Part shown: one piece after another, positions 1 to 7,936 of the stretch | How positions within the stretch are numbered: the stretch's first letter is position 1 | Layout: the number at the start of each line of letters is the position of its first letter | Source of the DNA: Bacillaceae bacterium | GTDB taxonomy: Bacteria; Bacillota; Bacilli; Bacillales_A; Planococcaceae | Assembly (NCBI GenBank): GCA_030149685.1 | Contig: JASLGI010000004.1 | Location: 1-9,022 of the forward strand | Direction: 5' to 3' | Length of the DNA stretch: 9,022 nucleotides | Program-made: the position numbers and the translations under genes | The notes under the pieces: generated by a model | The model's database searches: none | What the model was told of the DNA's origin: nothing | What the model saw: only the letters and a program-made list of their open reading frames with translations

Positions 1-216
1 TCGTATCGATTCACTTTACATAATGGAGAAGTCGAAGTGCAGTCGCTGATCGTGACAGGGGACCATCCACTTCTCGATACGATCGAACAACAATTGAAAG
101 AAATGTATTATGGACGCATTCGACAAATCCGTCCGGAAGACTTTACAGAAGTGTACGGGAAATATCCGTTACGCTTTGCGTCGCTCGTCGGATTGTATGA
201 AAGGGAGGATATCTAG
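1..216 (+). CDS. pilM: PilM-like type IV pilus assembly protein, 3' end only
   Basis: The first 71 codons of the window are open in frame 1 and end at a TAG at 214-216; the 5' part lies outside the window. The peptide ends with FASLVGLYEREDI, resembling the closing strand and helix of actin-like PilM proteins (a 'GLAL'-type end). The main argument is context: the next two genes are clear pilN and pilO, and pilM-pilN-pilO is the conserved order. PilM is a cytoplasmic actin-fold ATP-binding protein that binds the N-terminal INLLP tail of PilN and couples it to the pilus motor. The TAG overlaps the GTG start of pilN by one base, so the two are translationally coupled. No nucleotide-binding motif can be checked in this fragment, so the name rests on order and the tail. 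Confidence 0.75.
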   Translation, partial: SYRFTLHNGEVEVQSLIVTGDHPLLDTIEQQLKEMYYGRIRQIRPEDFTEVYGKYPLRFASLVGLYEREDI

Positions 217-878
217 TGATTCCACAAATCAACTTATTGCCGCGCGACATAGGAGCTAAAAACCAAGCGCGTCTCATGTGGTATAGCTTTTCAGGAGTCG
301 CTCTCCTACTCTTACTAAGTGTCGGCCTTATTTATTTTCTTTCTGTTCGAACAGTAGGCGGGTTAGCAGAAGAGCATGACGTATTGCAAGGAGACGTTGC
401 GACATTAGAAGCAGAAATTCAAGAGATGCGTGATGCGCTTGTCAACCATCGCGAAGATGCTGTGATGATTTTAGAAGAGGTACTTTACCCGATGACGCCA
501 CTCGTCAAAGAAATGCACAATGTTCTGCCTGAAAACGGTTATATCGATTCATTCCAATGGGGTGAAAAAGCGGTGTCGTTTTCAGCACAAGTCGATGACA
601 AATTATCGGTCGCTCGTTTAACGCATGCATTAAAATCGAGTCCATTTTTTGAGGAAGTTCATTTATCCAACTTATCAGGAAGTGGCTTGTTATATAAACA
701 AGAAAGACTGGAAGAAGAACCGATCAAAACTGTTGAGCGTTTCGTCGCTACTTTTGAATTAGAAGTATCATCGGATTTTTTAGCAGAAGAATACAGTAAG
801 CAGACGAAAAGCTTAAACGAACAAGCGTTGATCGAACAGAAAGCAGAAGGACTTGCGACGAAAGGAGAGGATGACTAA
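216..878 (+). CDS. pilN: PilN, type IV pilus inner-membrane alignment protein
   Basis: This 220-residue protein starts at a GTG that shares one base with the upstream stop; AGGGAGG at 202-208 is a good ribosome binding site seven bases ahead. The N-terminus MIPQINLLPR carries the INLLP tail that in the PilN family docks into PilM. One membrane helix follows at about residues 22-43, then a probable coiled coil (about 48-78, rich in E, L and A), then a periplasm-side (here outer-face) alpha/beta domain at about 95-190. The last 30 residues are charged. PilN pairs with PilO to link the cytoplasmic motor to the growing pilus or pseudopilus. At 220 residues it is slightly longer than many family members. 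Its TAA overlaps the ATG of pilO (TAATG). Confidence 0.85.
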   Translation: MIPQINLLPRDIGAKNQARLMWYSFSGVALLLLLSVGLIYFLSVRTVGGLAEEHDVLQGDVATLEAEIQEMRDALVNHREDAVMILEEVLYPMTPLVKEMHNVLPENGYIDSFQWGEKAVSFSAQVDDKLSVARLTHALKSSPFFEEVHLSNLSGSGLLYKQERLEEEPIKTVERFVATFELEVSSDFLAEEYSKQTKSLNEQALIEQKAEGLATKGEDD

Positions 879-1639
879 TGGATAAAACGCAACGTAATTT
901 ACTCATTTTAGCATCTCTCCTACTCTTGCTCGTATTAGGAGCGATCTATTATTTCTTCATCCATCCAGTACGTGAAGATATTACGTCTACGAAAGAAGCA
1001 ATCGTTCAAACGCATGAAGATATTCGAGCGTTGACACAAGAAAAAGAAGAGCTTGCACAAGTAGAACCGACAGTCATTGAAACAGGGTTAATGGAAAAAA
1101 TTCCGCTAGACCTCGGAGAAGAAATGTTAATTCAATTGATTCACCAAGCAGAGTTAATGACTGATTCAAAAGTGACATCGATCAGCTTCGATAACGGAGA
1201 AGAATCGTTAACGAGTGAATCTCTCGGGTTGAATCAAGAAGATGATGAAGAAATCGTTGATAACGAAGAAGAAGAGTCAACGGAAGAAGAAGTAATGGAC
1301 GAAGAAGCAGAAGAAGTTGACAGTGAAGAAGTCGATGAGGAAGAAACATCAGAAGCAGATGAAAAATTACCGGAGGAAGAAGAAGCGGTCGTTTCGGCAG
1401 CAGCGACAATTCCATTACCAGACAACATCCGTCTCGTCACATTACAGTTAGCAGCAGAACACCGTAGTGTCGAGGAGTATGTGAAGTTTATGGAAGTGTT
1501 AGAAACTCACCCTCGTTTAATTATGTTTGACTCAACGACATTTGATCCATTTACGGAAGATAAGCAATTTGAAGAAGAACAACAATTGATCCAATCAAGT
1601 TCAACGATTACATTGTTTTACATGCCGAAAGAAGATTAA
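878..1639 (+). CDS. pilO: PilO-like type IV pilus assembly protein with acidic insert
   Basis: The 253-residue product starts at an ATG overlapping the pilN stop; AAAGGAGAGG just upstream is the ribosome binding site. It has the PilO architecture: a short cytoplasmic tail, one membrane helix (about residues 7-28), a coiled coil (about 33-62) and a C-terminal extracytoplasmic domain (about 178-250, starting near LPDNIRLVTLQLAAEHRS). PilO forms heterodimers with PilN beside the inner-membrane motor. Between residues 121 and 169 there is an unusual acidic stretch, 32 of 49 residues D or E and only one K, splitting the first part of the domain from the core fold. The assignment rests on topology and on following pilN; PilO sequences diverge strongly, so subfamily is uncertain. 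No PilP-like or secretin gene follows, as expected without an outer membrane. Confidence 0.75.
   Translation: MDKTQRNLLILASLLLLLVLGAIYYFFIHPVREDITSTKEAIVQTHEDIRALTQEKEELAQVEPTVIETGLMEKIPLDLGEEMLIQLIHQAELMTDSKVTSISFDNGEESLTSESLGLNQEDDEEIVDNEEEESTEEEVMDEEAEEVDSEEVDEEETSEADEKLPEEEEAVVSAAATIPLPDNIRLVTLQLAAEHRSVEEYVKFMEVLETHPRLIMFDSTTFDPFTEDKQFEEEQQLIQSSSTITLFYMPKED
1238..1384 (+). repeat. Acidic low-complexity tract in PilO (GAA-rich)
   Basis: The codons for PilO residues 121-169 are a purine-rich run of GAA, GAG and GAT with no frame break. About two thirds of the encoded residues are D or E, mixed with V, S, T and A. The repeat is irregular, not a perfect microsatellite. It gives rise to serine-rich and leucine-rich open frames on the opposite strand, which have no coding signals of their own. 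The tract is likely disordered and, by topology, on the outer face of the membrane. Confidence 0.85.
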
Positions 1640-1651
1640 AGGAGTGATCAC

Positions 1652-2422
1652 GTGGAGTGGTTTTATATCGTCGTATTTTTCGTATTCGGTCTCGTATTCG
1701 GGTCCTTTTATAATGTAGTAGGTTTGCGAGTCCCAGTCGGAGAATCGATTGTCACTCCACCTTCCCACTGTCCTAAATGTGGACGCCGATTGACAGCGCT
1801 CGACTTAGTGCCTGTCGTCTCTTATATCGGATTGAAAGGAGCATGTCGTTCATGCGGTAATAAAATATCTCCATTGTATCCCGTGATGGAATTTTTGACA
1901 GGTAGTCTGTTTGCCTTTAGTTATTACAAGCTCGGCTGGTCACCTGAGTTACTTGTTGCGTTACTTTTTGTCTCGCTACTTGTCATTATTACCGTATCTG
2001 ACATTACTTATACACTTATCCCAAACAAAGTGCTCCTTCCATTTGGAATTTCATTGTTCGGTGCGCGTCTTTGGGCGCCACTATCTCCTTGGTGGGATGC
2101 GATACTAGGGGCATTCGTAGGATTCGGTTTATTGTTACTCGTCGCCAAACTCTCCCTCTCATTATTTAAAAAAGAAGGCATGGGTGGCGGGGACATTAAA
2201 CTTTACTTCGTTTTAGGACTCGTACTCGGTACGAAAGGAGTTTTTGTCTCTCTGTTCCTCGCATCGGTGATCGGACTTCTTGTCGGTCTTGTGTATGAGC
2301 GAGTGAAAAAAGATGAAGAAGAAGGTTTTCCATTCGGTCCAGCAATCGCTGTTGCTTCCATCGCCACTTATTTTTATGGTGACGGTTGGGTCGATTGGTA
2401 CTTGAGTTTCTTTCACTTCTAA
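1652..2422 (+). CDS. Prepilin peptidase (type 4 prepilin-like leader peptidase/N-methyltransferase)
   Basis: This polytopic aspartic protease cleaves the positively charged leader of type IV prepilins after glycine and, in bifunctional members, N-methylates the new first residue. The 256-residue product has the full set of family marks: GSFYNVVGLRVP near the start (residues 17-28), a four-cysteine motif CPKC...CRSC (Cys40, 43, 65, 68) in the first cytoplasmic loop, and the two catalytic aspartates Asp117 (SDITYTLIPNK) and Asp181 (GMGGGDIKL). The rest is hydrophobic with several membrane helices. The GTG start has AAAGGAGTGATC ahead of it, overlapping the pilO stop, so it belongs to the pil operon. 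It is the counterpart of B. subtilis ComC and Gram-negative PilD; which of pili or DNA-uptake pseudopili it serves cannot be read from this window. Confidence 0.95.
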   Translation: MEWFYIVVFFVFGLVFGSFYNVVGLRVPVGESIVTPPSHCPKCGRRLTALDLVPVVSYIGLKGACRSCGNKISPLYPVMEFLTGSLFAFSYYKLGWSPELLVALLFVSLLVIITVSDITYTLIPNKVLLPFGISLFGARLWAPLSPWWDAILGAFVGFGLLLLVAKLSLSLFKKEGMGGGDIKLYFVLGLVLGTKGVFVSLFLASVIGLLVGLVYERVKKDEEEGFPFGPAIAVASIATYFYGDGWVDWYLSFFHF

Positions 2423-2481
2423 TGAAAACAACAGATCTTTTTAGAAAAACAGCGAAGTTTTCATCATCTCGCAAAAAAAGG

Positions 2482-2509
2482 CCGATGAATGAAAAGAAGC
2501 GTGTATAAT
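2482..2509 (+). promoter_or_regulatory. Candidate promoter upstream of maf (perfect -10, weak -35)
   Basis: A perfect TATAAT lies at 2504-2509, directly preceded by TG. The best-placed -35 hexamer (CCGATG, 2482-2487, 16-base spacer) matches TTGACA at only two positions, so the call relies on the -10. A start near 2516 would put the transcript's 5' end about ten bases before the hairpin at 2527-2569. It would drive maf-radC separately from the pil genes. Confidence 0.4.
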
Positions 2510-2526
2510 AAGAGTAAGTAAAAAAG

Positions 2527-2569
2527 AAAGAGTGGGAAGTTGTTAGTCTTAACAACATTCTCGCTCTTT
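2527..2569 (+). terminator. Long hairpin between prepilin peptidase gene and maf
   Basis: Positions 2527-2538 pair with 2558-2569 (12 pairs, two of them G-T wobbles). After a single bulged A at 2557, 2539-2545 (GTTGTTA) pair with 2550-2556 (TAACAAC) around a GTCT loop. That makes 19 pairs. The 3' side runs into a T-rich but interrupted stretch (CTCTTTTCTCTATTT), and on the other strand the stem is followed by CTTTCTTTTT. It is best read as an intrinsic, possibly bidirectional, terminator of the pil operon. If the TATAAT at 2504 is real, it would instead be a leader hairpin or attenuator for maf. Confidence 0.6.
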
Positions 2570-2609
2570 TCTCTATTTCACTAAAATGAACAGAAAGGAA
2601 GAAAGAAAC

Positions 2610-3197
2610 ATGATACAATTAAAACGACCTCTTATTTTAGCTTCTCAATCAAAGAGGCGACAAGAACTTTTAGCGCTCTTGCAACTTCCTTTTCAGGTAG
2701 ACGTCCAACATATAGAAGAACCTTCATATGTTGAAGGGGAGTGTCCATTGGCATATGTTGAACGTCTTGCTGCATGGAAGTCAAAAGGAGTCGCATCTCG
2801 TCATCGAGACGCACTCGTCATCGGTGCAGATACAGTAGTCGTCGCAGATGGACGGGTGCTCGGGAAACCGAAAACGACAAGTGATGCGAAACAATTTTTA
2901 CAAGCATTACGCCAACGAACACATGAAGTACATACCGGTGTTGCTCTTTGGATAGACGGGAAAGTACATACATTTGTCGAAACGACAAAAGTCACTTTTC
3001 GCGCGTTAGACGATGAGTGGATCGATGCTTATGTGTCAACGGAAGAACCGTACGATAAAGCAGGGGCTTACGGCATTCAGTCGTACGGCAGTTTATTCAT
3101 TGAAAAAATTGAAGGGGATTATTTCAATGTCGTTGGACTTCCGATCAGTCGTCTCATGTACGAACTCCGGGCGCTGCGGGAGGTAGAGTACGTGTGA
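2610..3197 (+). CDS. maf: Maf family nucleoside triphosphate pyrophosphatase (dTTP/UTP type)
   Basis: Maf hydrolyses dTTP, UTP and modified or non-canonical nucleotides to monophosphate and pyrophosphate, cleaning the nucleotide pool; in B. subtilis its overexpression inhibits septum formation. The 195-residue product shows the family motifs in order: LILASQSKRRQELL (residues 8-21, phosphate-binding loop; the usual proline of SPRR is a lysine here), GADTVVV with catalytic Asp73, a GKP at 85-87, DKAGAYGIQ (149-157) and GDYFNVVGLP (169-178). I chose the ATG at 2610 because AAAGGAAG (2594-2601) lies eight bases upstream and the protein then begins MIQLKRPLILAS, as in relatives; an ATG at 2586 would add eight charged residues without a good binding site. 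The stop overlaps the radC start. Confidence 0.93.
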   Translation: MIQLKRPLILASQSKRRQELLALLQLPFQVDVQHIEEPSYVEGECPLAYVERLAAWKSKGVASRHRDALVIGADTVVVADGRVLGKPKTTSDAKQFLQALRQRTHEVHTGVALWIDGKVHTFVETTKVTFRALDDEWIDAYVSTEEPYDKAGAYGIQSYGSLFIEKIEGDYFNVVGLPISRLMYELRALREVEYV

Positions 3198-3889
3198 AAT
3201 ACCCAACTCCTTTATTAATGATTCGAGATGTTGCGAAGTTTGATCGGCCACGTGAACGTTTATTACGAGAAGGTGCACGAAGTTTATCGCATCAAGAATT
3301 GCTCGCTATTTTACTTCGGACGGGAACGAAAGAACAATCGGTATATTCACTCGCGAATCGTTTATTAAAGAAGTTGGATAAAATGCAAGATTTACGCGAA
3401 ATGTCTGCAGAAGAATTGATGATGATCAAAGGAATCGGAGAGGCAAAAGCTGCGCAAATATTAGCAGCTGTAGAGCTCGGTCGGCGTGTCTATCGTCAAA
3501 ACGATCAACATCGTTACCGCATTCGTACGCCGAAAGATGCCGCTTCGTATGTCATGCTTGATTTATCGGGTTTGAAGCAAGAACATTTCGTCGCCCTTTA
3601 TTTAAATGTAAAAAATGAAATCATCCACGCCCAAACGATCTTTATCGGAAGCTTGAACGCATCGATCGTCCATCCGAGAGAATTGTTTCGCGAAGCAGTG
3701 AAACGTTCAGCCGCGTCGATTATTGTCGCTCACAATCATCCGAGTGGAAATGTGACACCGTCTGAAGAAGATATCGAAGTGACGAATCGTTTAGTAGAGG
3801 CAGGTCAAATTATCGGCATCGAAATTATTGACCATATTATCATTGGGGATTATAATTTTTTAAGTTTGAAAGAGAAAGGGTATATGTGA
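3194..3889 (+). CDS. radC: RadC/YsxA family JAB1-MPN domain protein
   Basis: The 231-residue product has the RadC layout: an N-terminal helix-hairpin-helix-like region (MIKGIGEAKAAQI, about residues 77-89) and a C-terminal MPN/JAMM metalloprotease-like domain with HNHPSGNVTPSEED, giving zinc ligands His180, His182 and Asp193, and a likely catalytic Glu130 in the QEHF motif. All expected residues are present. Despite the historical name, a role in DNA repair is not established; biochemical function remains unknown, and expression is linked to competence in some bacteria. The GTG start overlaps the maf TGA (GTGA) and has GGGAGG at 3178-3183. The inner ATG at 3218 would begin at MIRDVAKFDRPRERL, closer to some relatives' starts, but lacks a binding site. 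Confidence 0.92.
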   Translation: MKYPTPLLMIRDVAKFDRPRERLLREGARSLSHQELLAILLRTGTKEQSVYSLANRLLKKLDKMQDLREMSAEELMMIKGIGEAKAAQILAAVELGRRVYRQNDQHRYRIRTPKDAASYVMLDLSGLKQEHFVALYLNVKNEIIHAQTIFIGSLNASIVHPRELFREAVKRSAASIIVAHNHPSGNVTPSEEDIEVTNRLVEAGQIIGIEIIDHIIIGDYNFLSLKEKGYM

Positions 3890-3891
3890 CA

Positions 3892-3921
3892 CTGTAATTT
3901 TTTACTTATTTCCGATATAAT
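3892..3921 (+). promoter_or_regulatory. Promoter for the mreB operon
   Basis: A perfect TATAAT sits at 3916-3921 in the short gap after radC. The best -35 candidate is CTGTAA at 3892-3897 with an 18-base spacer (three of six matches). Transcription would start near 3928, giving a leader of about 48 bases before the mreB TTG. This start point also argues against the TTG at 3934 being the mreB start, because only a few leader bases would precede it. Confidence 0.6.
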
Positions 3922-3938
3922 AGAAACTATCAATTGGA

Positions 3939-3954
3939 GAGCGAAAAAACGCTC
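3939..3954 (+). promoter_or_regulatory. Short hairpin in the mreB leader
   Basis: GAGCG (3939-3943) and CGCTC (3950-3954) flank a loop of six A residues in the untranslated leader, six bases before the mreB ribosome binding site. There is no T tract after it, so it is not a terminator. It could stabilise the mRNA 5' end or tune translation; no function is shown. Confidence 0.4.
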
Positions 3955-3959
3955 GAGAG

Positions 3960-3967
3960 AAAGGAAG
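3960..3967 (+). promoter_or_regulatory. Ribosome binding site that fixes the mreB TTG start
   Basis: AAAGGAAG lies eight bases before the TTG at 3976. The upstream in-frame TTG at 3934 has no such site and falls almost at the predicted transcription start, so this motif decides the start. Confidence 0.75.
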
Positions 3968-3975
3968 AACACAAT

Positions 3976-4989
<1,014 letters not shown>

Positions 4990-5008
4990 GCTATGAAAGG
5001 GGAAGAAG

Positions 5009-5914
5009 ATGATGCGACGATTTTTATCTGATAAACGATTAATAGTACTTCTCGTCAGCGTCATTGCCCTCGTCGCCATTCTCGCCTATTCATTCAAAGG
5101 GCGTCATGAAGCGAACATACCTGAACAAATTGTTAAAGATGTCGTCGGTTTCGGACAAACGATTTTTTCGAAACCGGCACATTTTATTACAGGATCTCTT
5201 GAAAATGTTGACGGTTTAATCAATACGTACGAAGAAAATAAGCGTCTTAAAAAACATTTAGATGCTTACGCTGCAGACCAGGCGAAAATCGCCATTTTAG
5301 AAGAAGAAAATGAATCACTCCGAAAAGTGATTGACGCATCGGAAAGTTTGAAAGAGTTTGAGCCGATTCATGCGACAGTCATTTCACGAAATCCCGACCA
5401 ATGGGAAGAGAAAATTGTGATCGACCAAGGGGAAACTCACGGAGTTGAACGCAATATGGCTGTGATCACTTCACAAGGATTGATTGGTAAAGTCGTTCTC
5501 GTAACGCCATTTACATCGACAGTCGAGCTATTGAGTACGGAGAACCAAAACTTCCGCGTGTCGGCAGTTGTAGCAGGAAAAGGGATTTACGGGTTAATTG
5601 AAGGGTACGACCGTGAAAAACGACAATTAGTGATGAAGCGTGTTGACGCTGATGAACCGATTGAAAAAGGTCAGCTCGTCATTTCTTCTGGTTTAGGAGG
5701 TATTTTCCCGAAAGGTTTACCGATCGGTGAAATTACAGAAGTGACGACAGAAGACTACGGTTTAACGAAAGTTGCTTACATTGAACCGACAGCAGACTTC
5801 GCATTACTCGACCATGTCATTGTAGCGAAGCGCTTATCGGGAGTTGTCGATGGGTCGGACGGTAGTAATACAGCATTTAATGTAGCAGAAGACGGGAAGG
5901 GGAATGATGAATGA
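5009..5914 (+). CDS. mreC: Rod shape-determining protein MreC
   Basis: MreC is a bitopic membrane protein that links MreB to extracellular wall synthases such as class A/B PBPs. The 301-residue product has a short cytoplasmic tail, one membrane helix (about residues 10-28), a coiled coil (about 70-112, EENKRLKKHL to EENESLRKVI) and the extracytoplasmic double beta-barrel core with typical phrases such as DQGETHGVERNMAV, GLIGKV and SSGLGGIFPKGLPIGEI. Two adjacent ATGs (5009 and 5012) could both serve; AAAGGGG at 4996-5002 is six or nine bases away. I report the first. The gene starts 19 bases after mreB and its TGA overlaps the mreD ATG (ATGA), so translation of mreC and mreD is probably coupled. 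Confidence 0.95.
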   Translation: MMRRFLSDKRLIVLLVSVIALVAILAYSFKGRHEANIPEQIVKDVVGFGQTIFSKPAHFITGSLENVDGLINTYEENKRLKKHLDAYAADQAKIAILEEENESLRKVIDASESLKEFEPIHATVISRNPDQWEEKIVIDQGETHGVERNMAVITSQGLIGKVVLVTPFTSTVELLSTENQNFRVSAVVAGKGIYGLIEGYDREKRQLVMKRVDADEPIEKGQLVISSGLGGIFPKGLPIGEITEVTTEDYGLTKVAYIEPTADFALLDHVIVAKRLSGVVDGSDGSNTAFNVAEDGKGNDE

Positions 5915-6435
5915 TTTATCGTATACTCATTCCTTTATTCGCCGTCGTTCTCTTTTTTTTACAGTCTACGTTTAGTTTGTTTTCTCCCATTTACATTAAA
6001 GGAGAGCATTTCGTTTTAGTGCCACACTTTTTCGTCATTTATCTCGTCTTTTTAGGCGCATATGATACGAAAAAGCGCGCAGTAATTTACGGTTTTATTT
6101 TCGGTTTATTGTTTGATATGTATCATATGGACATGATCGGCGTTTATACAGTCATTTATCCACTTGTCGCTTATTTATCAGCGCTCGTCGTTCGACATGT
6201 TCATCGGAATTTTGCGATTGTGTCACTATTAGCCATCACTCTCGTCATGACGACAGAGACATTATCTTATGCATTTGCAAAACTTGTAGGATTTACAGAA
6301 ATTTCACTGGCGACATTTTTATGGAATCGTTTATTTTCAACGACAGTAGCAAGTGTAATTTTCCTCTTATTATTTGGCTGGCTCTTCCGATATGTTATAG
6401 TGAAGCGAAAAAAGGTAATGGATGCGAGACTGTAA
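5911..6435 (+). CDS. mreD: Rod shape-determining protein MreD
   Basis: MreD is a small multi-pass membrane protein of the elongasome. The 174-residue product is hydrophobic throughout, with roughly five or six membrane segments separated by short basic loops (for example YDTKKRA and RHVHRN) and a basic C-terminus (VKRKKVMDARL). Residues QSTF in the first helix and GLLFDMYHMDMIG in the middle fit the family pattern of a conserved G-x-x-x-D region. It starts inside the last codons of mreC, with AAGGGG at 5897-5902 eight bases before the ATG. The name relies on topology, length and position between mreC and minC. Confidence 0.92.
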   Translation: MIYRILIPLFAVVLFFLQSTFSLFSPIYIKGEHFVLVPHFFVIYLVFLGAYDTKKRAVIYGFIFGLLFDMYHMDMIGVYTVIYPLVAYLSALVVRHVHRNFAIVSLLAITLVMTTETLSYAFAKLVGFTEISLATFLWNRLFSTTVASVIFLLLFGWLFRYVIVKRKKVMDARL

Positions 6436-6453
6436 TTTGAGGGAGGATACTTG

Positions 6454-7122
6454 ATGCAACCAGTAATGTTAAAAGGAAGGTCGGACGGACTCGTCTTACA
6501 TTTAGACGATCAATGCTCATTTCAAGAGCTATTAGATCATATTAAAGAGTTCGTTCGTTCTTATAAAAAGAAAGAACAAACAAAAACGCCGGTTCATTTG
6601 CACTTTGGCTATCGGTATTGTCATGAGGAGCAAATTGAACGCGTGTTAGAATATTTAGATAGTGAGTCTCCGTTCGATGTGAAAACGATGGACAGCTATG
6701 TCATTACCGAAGCGACGTGCCGTCAACGGATTGAAGAAAATACGACGACACAGTTTATCGGGATCGTACGCAGCGGACAAGAAGTAACAGCGACAGGTGA
6801 TCTGATCGTTGTAGGAGATGTCAACCCGAACGGATCTGTCTCCGCAGGGGGGAATATTTACGTACTAGGCCATTTGAAAGGGAAAGCTCATGCCGGTATG
6901 TATGGCAATGAGCAAACGATTATCGCAGCTTCTTATATGACACCGACGCATTTAGCGATCGCTGGTGTATTAGAGCTCGTGACAGAAGAATCCCATATTC
7001 AAAGTCAGGCAAAAGGGTTAGTTTGTGCGTATTTAAGTTCATCTGGCTTTATTACGACAGGAAAGATGCACGAACTACGACAGACCCACCCGTCACTTAT
7101 GACGAATAAAGGAGGCGTATGA
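6454..7122 (+). CDS. minC: Septum site-determining protein MinC
   Basis: MinC, recruited to the membrane by MinD, inhibits FtsZ ring assembly away from midcell. The 222-residue product (B. subtilis MinC is similar in length) has the N-terminal FtsZ-inhibiting domain (about residues 1-100) and the C-terminal beta-helix that dimerises and binds MinD, with RSGQEV (107-112), GDLIVVGDVNPNGSVSAGGN (115-134) and VLGHLKGKAHAG (137-148). I chose the ATG at 6454: GAGGGAGG (6439-6446) is seven bases ahead, and the preceding TTG at 6451 would be only four. It follows mreD by 18 bases and ends one base before minD, so it is part of the mre-min operon. Cysteines at 21, 56 and 89 are not known to have a role. 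Confidence 0.96.
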   Translation: MQPVMLKGRSDGLVLHLDDQCSFQELLDHIKEFVRSYKKKEQTKTPVHLHFGYRYCHEEQIERVLEYLDSESPFDVKTMDSYVITEATCRQRIEENTTTQFIGIVRSGQEVTATGDLIVVGDVNPNGSVSAGGNIYVLGHLKGKAHAGMYGNEQTIIAASYMTPTHLAIAGVLELVTEESHIQSQAKGLVCAYLSSSGFITTGKMHELRQTHPSLMTNKGGV

Positions 7123-7123
7123 C

Positions 7124-7924
7124 ATGGGAAAGGCAATCGTCATCACTTCAGGTAAAGGCGGTGTCGGTAAAACGACTGCGTCTGCAAACTTAGGAACAGC
7201 ACTTGCACTGAATGAAAAAAGTGTCTGTTTAATCGATACAGATATCGGCCTTCGAAACTTAGATGTTATTTTAGGGCTCGAAAACCGGATTATTTATGAT
7301 CTCGTCGATGTCGTTGAAGGACGATGTAAAGTACACCAAGCGCTCGTGAAAGATAAACGTTTTGATTCACGTCTTTATTTATTACCGGCTGCACAAACAC
7401 AAGATAAACACGCAGTCACTCGCGAGCAAATGGAAGAACTTGTCGGTCAATTAAAACAAGAATTTGATTACGTATTGATCGACAGTCCAGCAGGTATTGA
7501 GCAAGGATATGAAAACGCGGTAGCAGGCGCTGATGAATCAATCGTCGTCACGACACCTGAAATCTCAGCGATTCGTGATGCTGACCGAATTATCGGTTTG
7601 CTTGAAAAAGAAAATATGCAACCACCTAAATTGATCATCAACCGTGTACGAAAAGAGATGATGGACAACGGGGAAGCATTAGATGTCGATGAAATTACAG
7701 AACATTTATCGATCGACTTACTCGGTATCGTTCCAGATAACGAACGAGTAATTGCTACATCGAATGAAGGAGAACCGATCGTACTAGATCCAGACAATCC
7801 TGCCTCACAGGCGTATCGCAATATTGCGCGTCGCATACTCGGAGAATCTGTACCGCTTATGCCACTTGGCGCGAAAAAGAGCGGTGGCTTCTTCAGTAAA
7901 TTAAAAGCATTTTTTACGAGTTAA
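7124..7924 (+). CDS. minD: Septum site-determining ATPase MinD
   Basis: MinD is a ParA/SIMIBI-class ATPase that binds the membrane in its ATP dimer form and carries MinC. The 266-residue product has the deviant Walker A motif (GKGGVGKTT, residues 10-18, with signature Lys11 and Lys16), the switch regions (IDTDIGLRNLD, 37-47) and Walker B (YVLIDSPAG, 116-124). The last eleven residues, FFSKLKAFFTS, form the amphipathic membrane-targeting helix. A very strong AAAGGAGG (7108-7115) lies eight bases before the ATG. In B. subtilis MinD is placed at the poles by DivIVA and MinJ rather than MinE; no minE follows here, consistent with that arrangement. No spoIVF genes follow either. No clear terminator follows the stop, so read-through into rplU is possible. 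Confidence 0.97.
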   Translation: MGKAIVITSGKGGVGKTTASANLGTALALNEKSVCLIDTDIGLRNLDVILGLENRIIYDLVDVVEGRCKVHQALVKDKRFDSRLYLLPAAQTQDKHAVTREQMEELVGQLKQEFDYVLIDSPAGIEQGYENAVAGADESIVVTTPEISAIRDADRIIGLLEKENMQPPKLIINRVRKEMMDNGEALDVDEITEHLSIDLLGIVPDNERVIATSNEGEPIVLDPDNPASQAYRNIARRILGESVPLMPLGAKKSGGFFSKLKAFFTS

Positions 7925-7936
7925 GTAAAAAAGATG

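Noticed and set aside
1182..1440. Two overlapping open frames on the - strand, rich in Leu/Arg or Ser
   Set aside because: They are the reverse reading of the GAA-rich acidic tract of pilO; low complexity, no ribosome binding site, no recognisable domain.
2586..2609. ATG at 2586 as the start of maf
   Set aside because: The extension (MNRKEERN) covers the AAAGGAAG ribosome binding site of the ATG at 2610 and is not part of the Maf fold.
2196..2618. A 140-residue open frame on the - strand spanning the end of the peptidase gene and the gap before maf
   Set aside because: It crosses the hairpin and the 3' end of a clear gene, has no homologous look and no plausible ribosome binding site, and would run against all neighbours.
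3911..3918. TCCGATAT resembling a sigma-D -10 element (GCCGATAT) overlapping the mreB TATAAT
   Set aside because: No TAAA-type -35 lies at the required distance, and the perfect TATAAT explains the site as a sigma-A promoter. GCCGAT at 2481 was dropped for the same reason.
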